NCBI GenBank assembly: GCA_900696525.1
Contig: CAADGL010000012.1
Location: 558,001-622,000, forward strand
Length of the DNA: 64,000 nucleotides
DNA from: an uncultured Planctomycetota bacterium
GTDB lineage: Bacteria; Planctomycetota; Phycisphaerae; UBA1845; Fen-1342
Direction of reading: 5' to 3'
Part shown: positions 20,863-28,380 of the stretch, piece after piece
Position numbering within the stretch: position 1 is the first letter of the stretch
Layout of the letters: the number at the start of each line of letters is the position of its first letter
Position numbers and translations under genes: made by a program
Notes under the pieces: model-generated
Database searches by the model: none
What the model saw: only the letters and a program-made list of their open reading frames with translations
What the model was told of the DNA's origin: nothing

Positions 20863-22299
20863 TTAGCGCCCGTCTTCGAGCGCCTGAACCCTGGCCTCCA
20901 GCGCTGCGAGCTTCTCCTCGAGCGTCTGGATCTTCGCCTGCTGGGTTTGCACCAGCTTGTGCAGGCCCTGGATCGCCGCCAGCGCCACGCCGTCGGCGTC
21001 GATCGTCGCGATCGAGCTGTTGTTGTAGCCCAGGTTGAACGCAGCGTAGAAGTCCTGGGCGGTCGGGCCGATGTGGCGGATGTCGGCCGGCTCGGCGATG
21101 TAGCTCCAGGTGCGGATCGGAAGCTGAACGACCTTCTGGAGAATCTCGGCCGAGTCGATCTGGAGGAAGTTCGTCTTTGCAGCGGCGTCGGACGAGTTGA
21201 CCCACGTCCCGCCGAGGCTGAGGTAGCCGTTGGTGGACGTGCTGATCATCTTGTTGCCGTTGGTGAAGAACTCGACCCACTTCATGTTGCCCATGTTGAC
21301 GGTGAAGCCGCCCTGGGCGCGGATGGCGAACTGGTTGTCGCGCGAGCTGGCGAAGTCTTCGTCCTTCGAGTCGGCCCAGACGAACGACCCGTTGGTGTTG
21401 GCGAAGGCCCGCCGGCCGGCCGCGAGGCTGTGACTGCCCGCGGCGGTGTTGCCCTCTCCGCCGACAACGGTGGCGAAGGCGCCGCCAGCCACATTGTCGC
21501 GGCCGCCGCTGACCGTCGCGAAGTCGGCGCCGGCGACGTTCTCGGCGCCGGTGGCGCCGCCGCCGCTTACGGTCGCGCCCGAGACGCCGTTGGCGACGGA
21601 GTTGTCTTCGTGTCCGCCGACGAGGTTCGGGGCGGCGGCGCCCGGGGCGATGCGCATGGCGCGCAGGCCGCCGACGACGACTTCGACTGCGGCATTGCCG
21701 AGCGTGCCGAGAACCTGGGTCACGGCGCCGTCGTTGCCGCCGAGCTTCCAGTACATGCCGTCAGTGAAGCCGGTGTCGAGCGCGATCTCGTCGCCGTTCT
21801 TGAGGATGCCTGCGCCGGCGATGATGTTGGCGTTGTCGCCGGGCGGACCCTGGGGTCCCTGCGGACCTTGCGGCCCCTGCGGACCGGGATCGCCTTGCGG
21901 CCCCGCGGGCCCCGGAAGTCCGTCGGCGCCATCCTGACCAGCCGGGCCCGCGACGCCCTGCGGACCCTGAGGCCCCTGCGGCCCCTGGGCGCCGTCCTGG
22001 CCGTCGCGGCCATCCGCACCGTTGGCGCCGTCGGTTCCGTTGACTCCATTCACGCCGTTAACGCCATTGACGCCGTTCTGGCCATCGGCGCCGTTTTGCC
22101 CGTTGCTGGCGTTGTTGCCGTCGGCACCATCAACGCCATCCTTGCCATCCTGCCCGTTGGTGGGCGGCGTGTTGGGGTCGAGGGTTTCGTCGACGGGTGG
22201 GCAACCGCCGACGGTGAGCGCGGCGAGCAGCGCCGCGACCGAGATCCCGACGAGGGACGAGCGGTTCTGGCGTGCGCCGGAACGAGAGAAGCGGATCAT
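20863..22299 (-). CDS. Collagen-like lipoprotein with head repeats and S74 chaperone tail
   Basis: A 478-residue surface lipoprotein. AAAGGAGG eight bases upstream fixes ATG 22299. Order: signal with lipobox VGGC (then PP); Asn-rich GQNG/GVNG repeats, then collagen-type G-x-y repeats (many GPQGPQ and GPAGPQ) up to about residue 160; a beta domain; YadA-like head repeats ([20 protein letters not shown], about 260-310); and a C-terminal intramolecular chaperone of endosialidase type ([10 protein letters not shown] with [12 protein letters not shown]) ending in a coiled coil ([20 protein letters not shown]). S74 chaperones trimerise fibres and then often self-cleave, so a trimeric surface fibre is likely. 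The repeats are G+C-rich but codon use matches the neighbourhood. Confidence 0.85.
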   Translation of the reverse strand: MIRFSRSGARQNRSSLVGISVAALLAALTVGGCPPVDETLDPNTPPTNGQDGKDGVDGADGNNASNGQNGADGQNGVNGVNGVNGVNGTDGANGADGRDGQDGAQGPQGPQGPQGVAGPAGQDGADGLPGPAGPQGDPGPQGPQGPQGPQGPPGDNANIIAGAGILKNGDEIALDTGFTDGMYWKLGGNDGAVTQVLGTLGNAAVEVVVGGLRAMRIAPGAAAPNLVGGHEDNSVANGVSGATVSGGGATGAENVAGADFATVSGGRDNVAGGAFATVVGGEGNTAAGSHSLAAGRRAFANTNGSFVWADSKDEDFASSRDNQFAIRAQGGFTVNMGNMKWVEFFTNGNKMISTSTNGYLSLGGTWVNSSDAAAKTNFLQIDSAEILQKVVQLPIRTWSYIAEPADIRHIGPTAQDFYAAFNLGYNNSSIATIDADGVALAAIQGLHKLVQTQQAKIQTLEEKLAALEARVQALEDGR

Positions 22300-22344
22300 T
22301 TCTGAAGCCTCCTTTGAGCGAAGCGGCCAAGTGCGGACTTGCGA

Positions 22345-22358
22345 CGGCGGTACCGCCG
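22345..22358. promoter_or_regulatory. 14-bp perfect palindrome upstream of the collagen-like gene
   Basis: CGGCGGTACCGCCG lies 46-59 bases before ATG 22299, in the leader or promoter of the minus-strand gene. It could be an operator or a small hairpin; no known regulator site is matched. Confidence 0.3.
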
Positions 22359-22487
22359 GTAACGCTCCCGAAATCGTAATCGCTCCCGGTGGCAAAGTAA
22401 ACCCTTTTTTTTCGGAGTTACCGAGATTAGGTGGTTTACAATCGCCGGGAACGTGTCGTCAGTCGAGGCTCCAACCCGGGTGTGCTT

Positions 22488-23513
22488 ATGCTAATCCTAG
22501 GCATTGAAACATCTTGCGACGAGACGTCGGCCGCGGTGGTCTGCGATGGACGGGCCGTGCGCTCGAACGTCGTCACCTCGCAGATCGCGCTGCACGAGCG
22601 GTACGGCGGCGTCGTCCCGGAGATAGCGGCTCGCGCGCACATCGAGGCCATCGACCACATTATAGGGCGAGCGCTCGCGACGGCCGGTATCGCTTACGGG
22701 GATGTCGATGCCGTCGCCGTCACCGACGGCCCGGGGCTCGTGGGGTCGCTGCTCGTAGGCGTCACCGCGGCCAAGACAATCGCAATGACGCTGAACGTGC
22801 CCCTTGTCGCCGTCGATCACCTTCACGCGCACGCCGTCAGCGCCGCGCTCGGGGCCGAATCCCCATGGCCGGCCGTGTCGCTGGTGGTCAGCGGCGGTCA
22901 CACTTCGCTCTATCACGTGCGCGATTTTCTCGACGTGCAACTCATCGGTCAGACGGTAGACGATGCCGCCGGCGAGGCCTTCGACAAGGTGGCGGCAATC
23001 CTGGAGCTTGGCTTTCCGGGCGGGCCGGCCGTCGAGCGGCTCGCGCGACAGGGTGACCCGCGGGCGATCCGTTTTCCGCGCGCCTGGCTTGACGAGGCGC
23101 ATTTCAACTTCTCGTACAGCGGCTTGAAGACGGCCGTGCTGTATCACGTGCATGGGACGGGCCGAAAGTATGGTTCGACCGCTCACCTGAGGCCGGAGGA
23201 GCGCGCCGACATCGCCGCCAGCTTCCAGGCCGCGCTGATCGAGCCGCTGGTCGTGAAGTCAGTTGCGGCGGCGCACGCGTGCGGCGTCAGAAACCTGACG
23301 CTGGGCGGCGGTGTGGCGTCGAACGCCGCGCTGCGCGCCGCCCTGGCCCGGGCCTGCGCCGAAGCGGGCCTGACGCTGCACGCGACGCCGACGGAATACT
23401 GCACGGACAACGCGGCGATGATCGCGGCGCTGGGATATCACAAGCTGACGGCAGGGCAGTTGGCGGATCTGTGGCTGGAGCCGCGCGCCGGGCTTGCACG
23501 GGCGCGGCGGTGA
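22488..23513 (+). CDS. tsaD: tRNA threonylcarbamoyladenosine synthase subunit TsaD
   Basis: A 341-residue TsaD/Kae1 protein that, with TsaB and TsaE, places threonylcarbamoyl on A37 of ANN-decoding tRNAs. Motifs: the N-terminal ILGIETSCDETSAAVV, the metal-binding HxxxH at H111/H115 (HLHAH), VSGGHTSLYHV, the FNFSYSGLKTAV block and LGGGVASN. The frame is open back to a GTG at 22431, but ATG 22488 starts exactly where the family does. TsaB and TsaE are not in the window. TACAAT at 22437-22442 may be its -10 element. Confidence 0.97.
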   Translation: MLILGIETSCDETSAAVVCDGRAVRSNVVTSQIALHERYGGVVPEIAARAHIEAIDHIIGRALATAGIAYGDVDAVAVTDGPGLVGSLLVGVTAAKTIAMTLNVPLVAVDHLHAHAVSAALGAESPWPAVSLVVSGGHTSLYHVRDFLDVQLIGQTVDDAAGEAFDKVAAILELGFPGGPAVERLARQGDPRAIRFPRAWLDEAHFNFSYSGLKTAVLYHVHGTGRKYGSTAHLRPEERADIAASFQAALIEPLVVKSVAAAHACGVRNLTLGGGVASNAALRAALARACAEAGLTLHATPTEYCTDNAAMIAALGYHKLTAGQLADLWLEPRAGLARARR

Positions 23514-23659
23514 CGCAGCCGCGCGTTCAAGGGGCGGCGAATGGGGAATCGCCGTGCTCTCTGACGAGTCTCTTGCGTTGACGAATCAAGCGCCGCGTCC
23601 GAGCCGGGGTCCCCAGCCCGGCCCCGAGTCCGCAGCCCGCCCCCCAAGACGGACAAAAG

Positions 23660-23716
23660 GGGCTGTCCCAGAAACCCGAGCCGAGCCGCGACCCGTTCCG
23701 GGCCTGGGGACAGCCC
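23660..23716 (-). terminator. REP-like hairpin, likely terminator for mqnE
   Basis: GGGCTGTCCC (23660-23669) pairs perfectly with GGGACAGCCC (23707-23716). On the minus strand the stem is followed by a C and T4 (bases 23655-23658), downstream of the mqnE stop, between the convergent tsaD and mqnE. The right arm and its flank (ACAGCCCGGCTCTG) recur at 26477-26490. Confidence 0.45.
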
Positions 23717-23736
23717 GGCTCTGCTGCACAAGCCGA

Positions 23737-25011
23737 TCAGACGGGTATGGTCCGCCCGGTCGAGGATTGTTCTCCCCCGCGCCGCACGGGCCGGTACAGC
23801 GTGTCGCGCTCCACCGGCACGCAGCCCGCCTCCAGGATCAGCCGCCGGATCTGATCGACCGTGAGCTCCTGGCGGTTGGTCCCGCGGCCTTCGCGTTTGG
23901 TGATGTCGTACCAGACGACAGTGCCGTCGAAGTCGTCGACGCCCCAGTTCAGCGCCACCTGGCTGAGCTTGGGCGTCTGCATGATCCAGAAGGCCTTGAT
24001 GTGCGGGATGTTGTCGAGCATCAGGCGGCTGATGGCGAGCGTGCGCAGGTCGTCGAGCCCCGTCGGTCCAGGCAGATGCTCCAGGGCGCTGCCTTCGGGG
24101 ATGAACGAGAGCGGGATGCAGCACTGGAACGCGGCTGAACGCGACTGGCGAACAGCAAATTGCGAATCGCCGGCCGTCTCCGAACCTCCCTCTTTCACGA
24201 TTCGACAGGCGCTGTTCGCCAATCGTGCCAGCGACTCATCCTGGTGCTCGCGCAGCTTGACCAGGTGCCGGATGCGCTCCTCCGGGGTCTCGACGTGGCC
24301 GTAGAGCATCGTGGCGTTGCTCGGGATGCCGAGGTTGTGGGCCGCGCGGTGCACGTCGAACCAGTGCTTCTCGCCCACCTTCGCCTTGAACGCCTCGGCA
24401 TGCACGCGGTCGTCGAAGATCTCGGCTCCGCCGCCGGGCAGGCTGTCGAGGCCGGCTTCCTTGAGGGCGATCAGCACCTCCTCGATGCTCAGCCGCGGCT
24501 TGCTGATGCGCGTGAAGTGGATGATCTCGATCGCGGTGAAGGCCTTGACGTGCAGCCCCGGGCAGCGCTGCTTGATCGCCCGGCACACGTCGGTGTAGAA
24601 GCTGAACGGCAGCTTCGGGTGCAGCCCGCCGACGATGTGCACCTCGGTCGCCCGGTTCGCGTACGCCTCGGCCGCAATCTCGACGATCTCGTCCAGCGAG
24701 TACTCGTATCCGCCCGTGTTGCTGAGCGGCGTCAGGCCCGTCCGGCCGTCGGGCGAGCGGTAGAACGAGCAGAACTTGCAGCGCAGGACGCAGTAGTTCG
24801 TGTAGTTGATGTGCCGGTTGATGTTGTAATACGCCGCCCGCCCGTGCCGTCGCTCGCGGACGATGTTGGCCAGCTCGCCGATGGTGAAAATGTCCCGCGA
24901 GCGGTAGAGCGCCACCCCGTCGTCGATGCTGAGCCGCTCTCCGGCGAGGACCCGCTCGCGGATTGGCTCGAGGGCGGGGTCGGATACGGGCGTGTCGGCG
25001 GCAGCCTGCAT
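23737..25011 (-). CDS. mqnE: Aminofutalosine synthase MqnE (radical SAM)
   Basis: A 424-residue radical SAM enzyme of the futalosine route to menaquinone: it joins the chorismate-derived enolpyruvyl unit to adenosine from SAM. The cluster motif is C74-VLR-C78-KF-C81 within HINYTNYCVLRCKFC. TEVHIVGGLHP, SLPGGGAEIF, ATMLYGHVET and the MqnE-typical IPHIKAFWIM and PVERDTLYRP blocks separate it from MqnC and CofH. Residues 264-292 or so are extra: a palindromic DNA element (24136-24221) lies in frame just before the QCCIPLSFIPEGSALEHLPG block. Other mqn genes are not in the window. Whether the enlarged loop is tolerated is untested, but the frame is intact. Confidence 0.93.
   Translation of the reverse strand: MQAAADTPVSDPALEPIRERVLAGERLSIDDGVALYRSRDIFTIGELANIVRERRHGRAAYYNINRHINYTNYCVLRCKFCSFYRSPDGRTGLTPLSNTGGYEYSLDEIVEIAAEAYANRATEVHIVGGLHPKLPFSFYTDVCRAIKQRCPGLHVKAFTAIEIIHFTRISKPRLSIEEVLIALKEAGLDSLPGGGAEIFDDRVHAEAFKAKVGEKHWFDVHRAAHNLGIPSNATMLYGHVETPEERIRHLVKLREHQDESLARLANSACRIVKEGGSETAGDSQFAVRQSRSAAFQCCIPLSFIPEGSALEHLPGPTGLDDLRTLAISRLMLDNIPHIKAFWIMQTPKLSQVALNWGVDDFDGTVVWYDITKREGRGTNRQELTVDQIRRLILEAGCVPVERDTLYRPVRRGGEQSSTGRTIPV
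24136..24221. repeat. In-frame palindromic insertion in mqnE
   Basis: TGGCGAACAGC (24136-24146) and GCTGTTCGCCA (24211-24221) form a perfect 11-bp inverted repeat separated by 64 bases. The element codes for about 28 residues not found in other MqnE proteins, placed in a loop before the conserved IPLSF block. Confidence 0.65.
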
Positions 25012-25337
25012 GCGTTCGCTCCGGTCAGGGCCGGATATTCTATCGCGGGGGCGGGTTCGACGCGGCGCGCCCAGGCGCAGTCCGCCAGACCAAGACCCAC
25101 GAGCGACGCCGGTCGCGACGGGCTGATAATTCGCGCTTGCATCGCCCTCACGGAGCGACTTCCGCCCGGAAACCGGACACGCTGCGCTTGGCGCGCGCCG
25201 GGGAGGCGTGGGTACAATGCCGGCCGTCCGGCTGCGTCAGCCGGATCAGGTCTTTGAAGAACCCTGATAGTAGTTCAGTTCCGGTCGAAGCGACGGGGCC
25301 CATGCCACGTCGCCGGTTCGCATGCGAGGAGCGGGTC
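25012..25337 (+). promoter_or_regulatory. Promoter region and structured leader of the dockerin protein gene
   Basis: A 326-base gap without a gene. TACAAT at 25213-25218 may be a -10 element, with a TTGGCG 19 bases upstream (25188-25193; spacing long). Beyond it come three perfect hairpins: CCGGCTG-CGT-CAGCCGG (25228-25244), ATCAGG/CCTGAT (25245-25250 with 25263-25268) and GCGACG/CGTCGC (25290-25295 with 25308-25313). They lie before the ribosome site AGGAG. It may be a cis-regulatory RNA; I match it to no known riboswitch. Confidence 0.35.
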
Positions 25338-26291
25338 ATGGAAACCAACCGTTTGAGCGTTGTCGCTGTCGGTCTGCTGTCATCTGTGGCGGTGGTTCAA
25401 GCCGGGACTGTCTTCGCGCTCGACTTGCGCGCGACGCCGAATCGGCTGATCACGTTTCCGTCGAACGCACCGGCGCTGAACGTGGGGCCGAACGTCACGC
25501 CGGACTCGTTCGCGATGGACTTCGACGCGACCGGCACGACGCTGTATATCATCACGCCGGGCACGCCGGCGCCGTACAACGTCGGGACGCTGAACACGAC
25601 GAACGGCGTCGTGACGCCCGGGCCGACGATCACGGACGCGTCGGGCACGCTTGCGGCCCAGACGGTGACGGGGCTGAGCTACGACCCGCAGACGCAGAAG
25701 TTCTACCTGTCGGCCAACGGCGGAGCCGCCGGAAACAGCCTCTACACGCTCAACGTGCAAACGGGTGTGGCGACGCACGTCGCCAACGTCAGCGGCCTGG
25801 TGGCCGGCGGCATCATCATCGACATCGCGATCGACCTGGGCGGCCAGATGTACGGCCACGAGATTGCTGCCGACCAGCTCGTGAAGATCGACAAGAGCAA
25901 TGGCGTCGCGCAGGTGATCGGCAGCACCGGCCAGCTCGCGAACTTCGCCCAGGGCATGGACTTCGACTACGACACCAACACGCTTTACGCCACCGTCTAC
26001 ACCGGCGGCGGCACGGGCGTCTACGCGAAGTTCAACCTCAACACCGGCCTGGCCGAGGTGATCGCCAGCACCACCGCCTGGAACGCCGAGATGGAGATGG
26101 CCATCAATTCGCCCGTGCCCTCGACGCCGTGCCCCGGCGACCTGAACGGCGACACCGTCGTGGATCAGTCCGATCTCGGCATCCTGCTGGCGGCGTACGG
26201 CGTGAACGGCAACGGCGACCTGGACGGCGACGGCGACACCGACCAGAGCGATCTGGGCATCCTGCTGTCGCATTACGGCGAGAGCTGCTAG
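25338..26291 (+). CDS. Secreted DUF4394-like protein with dockerin-type repeats
   Basis: A 317-residue secreted protein. AGGAG six bases upstream fixes ATG 25338 and gives a signal peptide (residues 1-22 or so). The body is a run of beta-propeller-like blades (SFAMDFDATGTTLYIIT, VTGLSYDPQTQKFYLS, GMDFDYDTNTLYATVYTG) resembling DUF4394 or NHL-type proteins. The C-terminus has two calcium-loop repeats, GDLNGDTVVDQSDLGILLAAYG-like and GDLDGDGDTDQSDLGILLSHYG-like, as in type I dockerins; planctomycete secreted proteins often end so. No cohesin is in the window. Role unknown; an extracellular or surface location is inferred. Confidence 0.85.
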   Translation: METNRLSVVAVGLLSSVAVVQAGTVFALDLRATPNRLITFPSNAPALNVGPNVTPDSFAMDFDATGTTLYIITPGTPAPYNVGTLNTTNGVVTPGPTITDASGTLAAQTVTGLSYDPQTQKFYLSANGGAAGNSLYTLNVQTGVATHVANVSGLVAGGIIIDIAIDLGGQMYGHEIAADQLVKIDKSNGVAQVIGSTGQLANFAQGMDFDYDTNTLYATVYTGGGTGVYAKFNLNTGLAEVIASTTAWNAEMEMAINSPVPSTPCPGDLNGDTVVDQSDLGILLAAYGVNGNGDLDGDGDTDQSDLGILLSHYGESC

Positions 26292-26342
26292 CCGGGCGCG
26301 GCCGCCGCTGACGAAGCAAGCGCCACGGCGTTGCCGGATCTG

Positions 26343-26370
26343 AGCCGCGCCCGTGAGGAAGCGGTTGCGC
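26343..26370. repeat. 28-bp dispersed repeat, copy 1
   Basis: GAGCCGCG-C-CCGTGAGG-A-AGCGGTTGCG, intergenic here. It differs at two positions from 53349-53376, which lies inside a gene. The translation SRxREEAV/SRDREGAV (other strand PLPHGRGSD) is a peptide that recurs in planctomycete hypothetical proteins. Confidence 0.7.
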
Positions 26371-26376
26371 GGGACG

Positions 26377-26441
26377 ATCCTCCCGGGTTCTGATGGATGA
26401 TTCCTCCCGGGCTCTGATGGATGATTCCCGGGTTCTGATGT
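26377..26441. repeat. 24-bp direct tandem repeat, about 2.7 copies
   Basis: Units at 26377-26400 and 26401-26424 and a shortened unit at 26425-26441. Core CCTCCCGGG(T/C)TCTGATGG then ATG; the third copy lacks three bases. It abuts the REP-like hairpin. Confidence 0.8.
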
Positions 26442-26457
26442 TCATGCGACAGCCTCG

Positions 26458-26481
26458 GCTGTTCCGGGCTGGGAACAGCCC
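26458..26481. repeat. REP-like hairpin
   Basis: GGCTGTTCC (26458-26466) pairs perfectly with GGAACAGCC (26473-26481) around a six-base loop, with no T-run. Flank CCGGCTCTG matches that of the hairpin at 23660-23716. Both lie between convergent genes. Confidence 0.65.
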
Positions 26482-26702
26482 GGCTCTGGACGTGGCGGTT
26501 GCTTCGTAACGGCGCCGGCCCGGCGTGCGTGCGCAGCGCCGGGCCGGGTCATAGACGAAACAGCGTTCGTTGCGTTGTGTGTCAGCGCGAACCGGCGTTC
26601 GCGCTTGCCGCCGGCGTGGCGGCGATGCTCCATCATGTCCGGCGGGGCGACGTGCGGCGCCGGTGCCTGACCGGCCGTCCGCCGCGGCGCTCCGCGGCCA
26701 GG

Positions 26703-27170
26703 CTACTTCCAGTTGTAGTTGCTGAACGGGCGCGCGGTGACACTCGGGCTGGCAGCGATCAGCCAGGTGCTGGCCTTGCCGCGCGTCACGGCCTTGATCC
26801 CCGCGCCGAAGCGGTTGCGCAGGATGCGGAACGCGTTGTTCGGCGTCGACATCGCGCAGGTGCGCCCGAACGTGCGGGTGAACTCGTTGTTCGAGAAGCT
26901 GTAGACGCAGGCGCCCGAGTTCACGAAGCGGATCCACTTGTTGGCGGCAGCCGGCGAGAATCCGGCGACGTAGCCCTTGCCGCCGAACTGCTGGTTCAGG
27001 GCCCGATACGAGCCGATCTTGGCCTCGATCGTGCGACGGCAGGTGGTGAACTTGGTGGGGCTGTAGTACTGGATGGGGCTGCTGCTGGTGGTCGTGCGGC
27101 TGGTGCTGTAGCGACGGGTGCTGTTGCGGCGCCAAGCGCTCGACCTGGACTTGCGGCTGAAAGTCGGCAT
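26703..27170 (-). CDS. Basic, Ser/Arg/Thr-rich uncharacterised protein
   Basis: A 155-residue, strongly basic protein. The first 35 residues are almost all S, T, R, K (RKSRSSAWRRNSTRRYSTSR). A folded part follows: YYSPTKFTTCRRTIEAKIGS, GFSPAAANKWIRFVNSGACV, YSFSNNEFTRTFG, AFRILRNRFGAGIKAVTRG and a terminal RPFSNYNW. I believe similar proteins occur as hypotheticals in other planctomycetes, but I know no function; the charge suggests nucleic-acid or surface binding. GGAG nine bases before ATG 27170 supports this start over a TTG at 27185. Divergent from the solute-binding gene. Confidence 0.75.
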   Translation of the reverse strand: MPTFSRKSRSSAWRRNSTRRYSTSRTTTSSSPIQYYSPTKFTTCRRTIEAKIGSYRALNQQFGGKGYVAGFSPAAANKWIRFVNSGACVYSFSNNEFTRTFGRTCAMSTPNNAFRILRNRFGAGIKAVTRGKASTWLIAASPSVTARPFSNYNWK

Positions 27171-27200
27171 AAGCTGATTCTCCAAAATGGACGCTGTTCG

Positions 27201-27220
27201 TCTGGTTTACACGGACCAGA
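27201..27220. promoter_or_regulatory. Dyad between divergent genes, possible operator
   Basis: TCTGGT (27201-27206) and ACCAGA (27215-27220) form an inverted repeat with an eight-base spacer, in the 96-base gap between two divergent genes. GGTTTAC inside it recurs upstream of tsaD (22433). Regulator unknown. Confidence 0.3.
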
Positions 27221-27266
27221 GTCGGAAGTGGTATCGGAAGAGCGAAAAGTGCAGTTGAGCTAAAGT

Positions 27267-28310
27267 ATGAAAAATCATGGCGTGAGCATCCAGAAACTGG
27301 CCGTCCTGGGGCTGCTGCTCACCGGCGCCGGCTGCGAGCGCGCCGTGCGACAAGACGCAGCCGCCGCCCCCGCCGCCCGGCTGGTCGTCTACACCTCTGT
27401 CGACGAAGTCTTCGCCCGCGCCGTGCTCGAGGAATACACGCGAAAGACCGGCGTGCGCGTCGACGCCGTGTTCGACAGCGAGGCGGGAAAAACGACCGGG
27501 TTCCTGCACCGGCTGCGGCGCGAGGCGGCCCGGCCGCGGTGCGACGTCTGGTGGTCGGGCGAGATTTTCGGGACGATCGAGCTGGCGCGCGAGGGCCTGC
27601 TCGATGCGTACGACAGTCGCGCCGCGGCCGATATTCCCAGCGTCTGGCGCGATGCGCAGCATCGCTGGACCGGCTGCGCGGCGCGGGCGCGGGTGCTGGC
27701 GTTCGATCCGGGGCGCGTCCCCGTCGACCGGCTTCCTTTGACCTGGGCCGAGCTGGTGCAACCTGAGTGGGCGGCGCGCTCGGCGATCGCCAACCCGCAG
27801 TTCGGAACGACGCGCGGCCACGTCGCGGCGCTGTTCGCCTATTGGGGTCCCGAGCGGGCGCGCGGCGCGCTGCAATCCCTGCGCGACGCCGGGGCGCGCC
27901 TCGCCGACGGCAACTCGCACGCCGTCCGCCTGGTGATGGCCCGGTCGGCGGACATCTGCTGGACGGACACGGACGACGTGTGGGTGAATCAGCAGCGCGG
28001 GGCGGCGCTCGACGTGGTCTATCCGCGGCTGGCGGACGATCTGCCGCCCGTGTGGATTCCCTGCACGATAGCGGTGGTGAAAGACGGGCCGGCGGGGCCG
28101 GGGGCTGCGCGGCGGCTGGTGGATTACCTGGTGGGCGGCGAGGTCGAGCGGGCGCTGGCGCGGAGCGACTCGCGCAACGTGCCGGTGCGGGCCGGGCTGC
28201 GGGCCGAGCTGGGCTACGACGGACCGGCGCCCGAGCCGCTGGACTTCGAGCGGGTGACCGACGCACTGCCCGAAGCGATGGCCGCCGCCCGCGATATACT
28301 CTTGCGCTAG
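27267..28310 (+). CDS. Extracellular solute-binding lipoprotein (iron/Fbp-like)
   Basis: A 347-residue periplasmic binding protein of the family 1/Fe3+-type class: lipobox TGAGC (Cys 23 or so), RLVVYTSVDEVFARAVLEEY, a KTGVRVDAVFDSEAGKT block, CDVWWSGEIF and a late DYLVGGEVERALA block typical of FbpA/FutA relatives. Its ligand, perhaps ferric iron or an anion, is not certain. No ABC permease or ATPase gene lies nearby, so it is an orphan in this window. The start follows GTTGAGC eight bases upstream. Confidence 0.82.
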   Translation: MKNHGVSIQKLAVLGLLLTGAGCERAVRQDAAAAPAARLVVYTSVDEVFARAVLEEYTRKTGVRVDAVFDSEAGKTTGFLHRLRREAARPRCDVWWSGEIFGTIELAREGLLDAYDSRAAADIPSVWRDAQHRWTGCAARARVLAFDPGRVPVDRLPLTWAELVQPEWAARSAIANPQFGTTRGHVAALFAYWGPERARGALQSLRDAGARLADGNSHAVRLVMARSADICWTDTDDVWVNQQRGAALDVVYPRLADDLPPVWIPCTIAVVKDGPAGPGAARRLVDYLVGGEVERALARSDSRNVPVRAGLRAELGYDGPAPEPLDFERVTDALPEAMAAARDILLR

Positions 28311-28380
28311 GTTTCTACTGGTCAGGGCGGTTGGCGCGCGCCAGAATCGTCTGCGGGTGGAAGCGGCGGAGGAGATGCGC

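Larger units (their letters stand above)
26292..26702. other. 411-base repeat-rich gap between convergent genes
   Basis: No gene supported. It holds a 28-bp sequence also found at 53349-53376, a 24-bp tandem repeat (26377-26441) and a REP-like hairpin (26458-26481), listed separately. The rest (26500-26700) is G+C-rich with several CGGCGCCGG-type short palindromes. Confidence 0.7.

Noticed and set aside
26301..26500. Insertion sequence remnant
   Set aside because: No transposase fragment or paired terminal repeats with target duplication were seen, only short repeats.
26292..26702. tRNA or small RNA gene in the repeat-rich gap
   Set aside because: No cloverleaf or TTC-loop pattern; the hairpins are explained by repeats.
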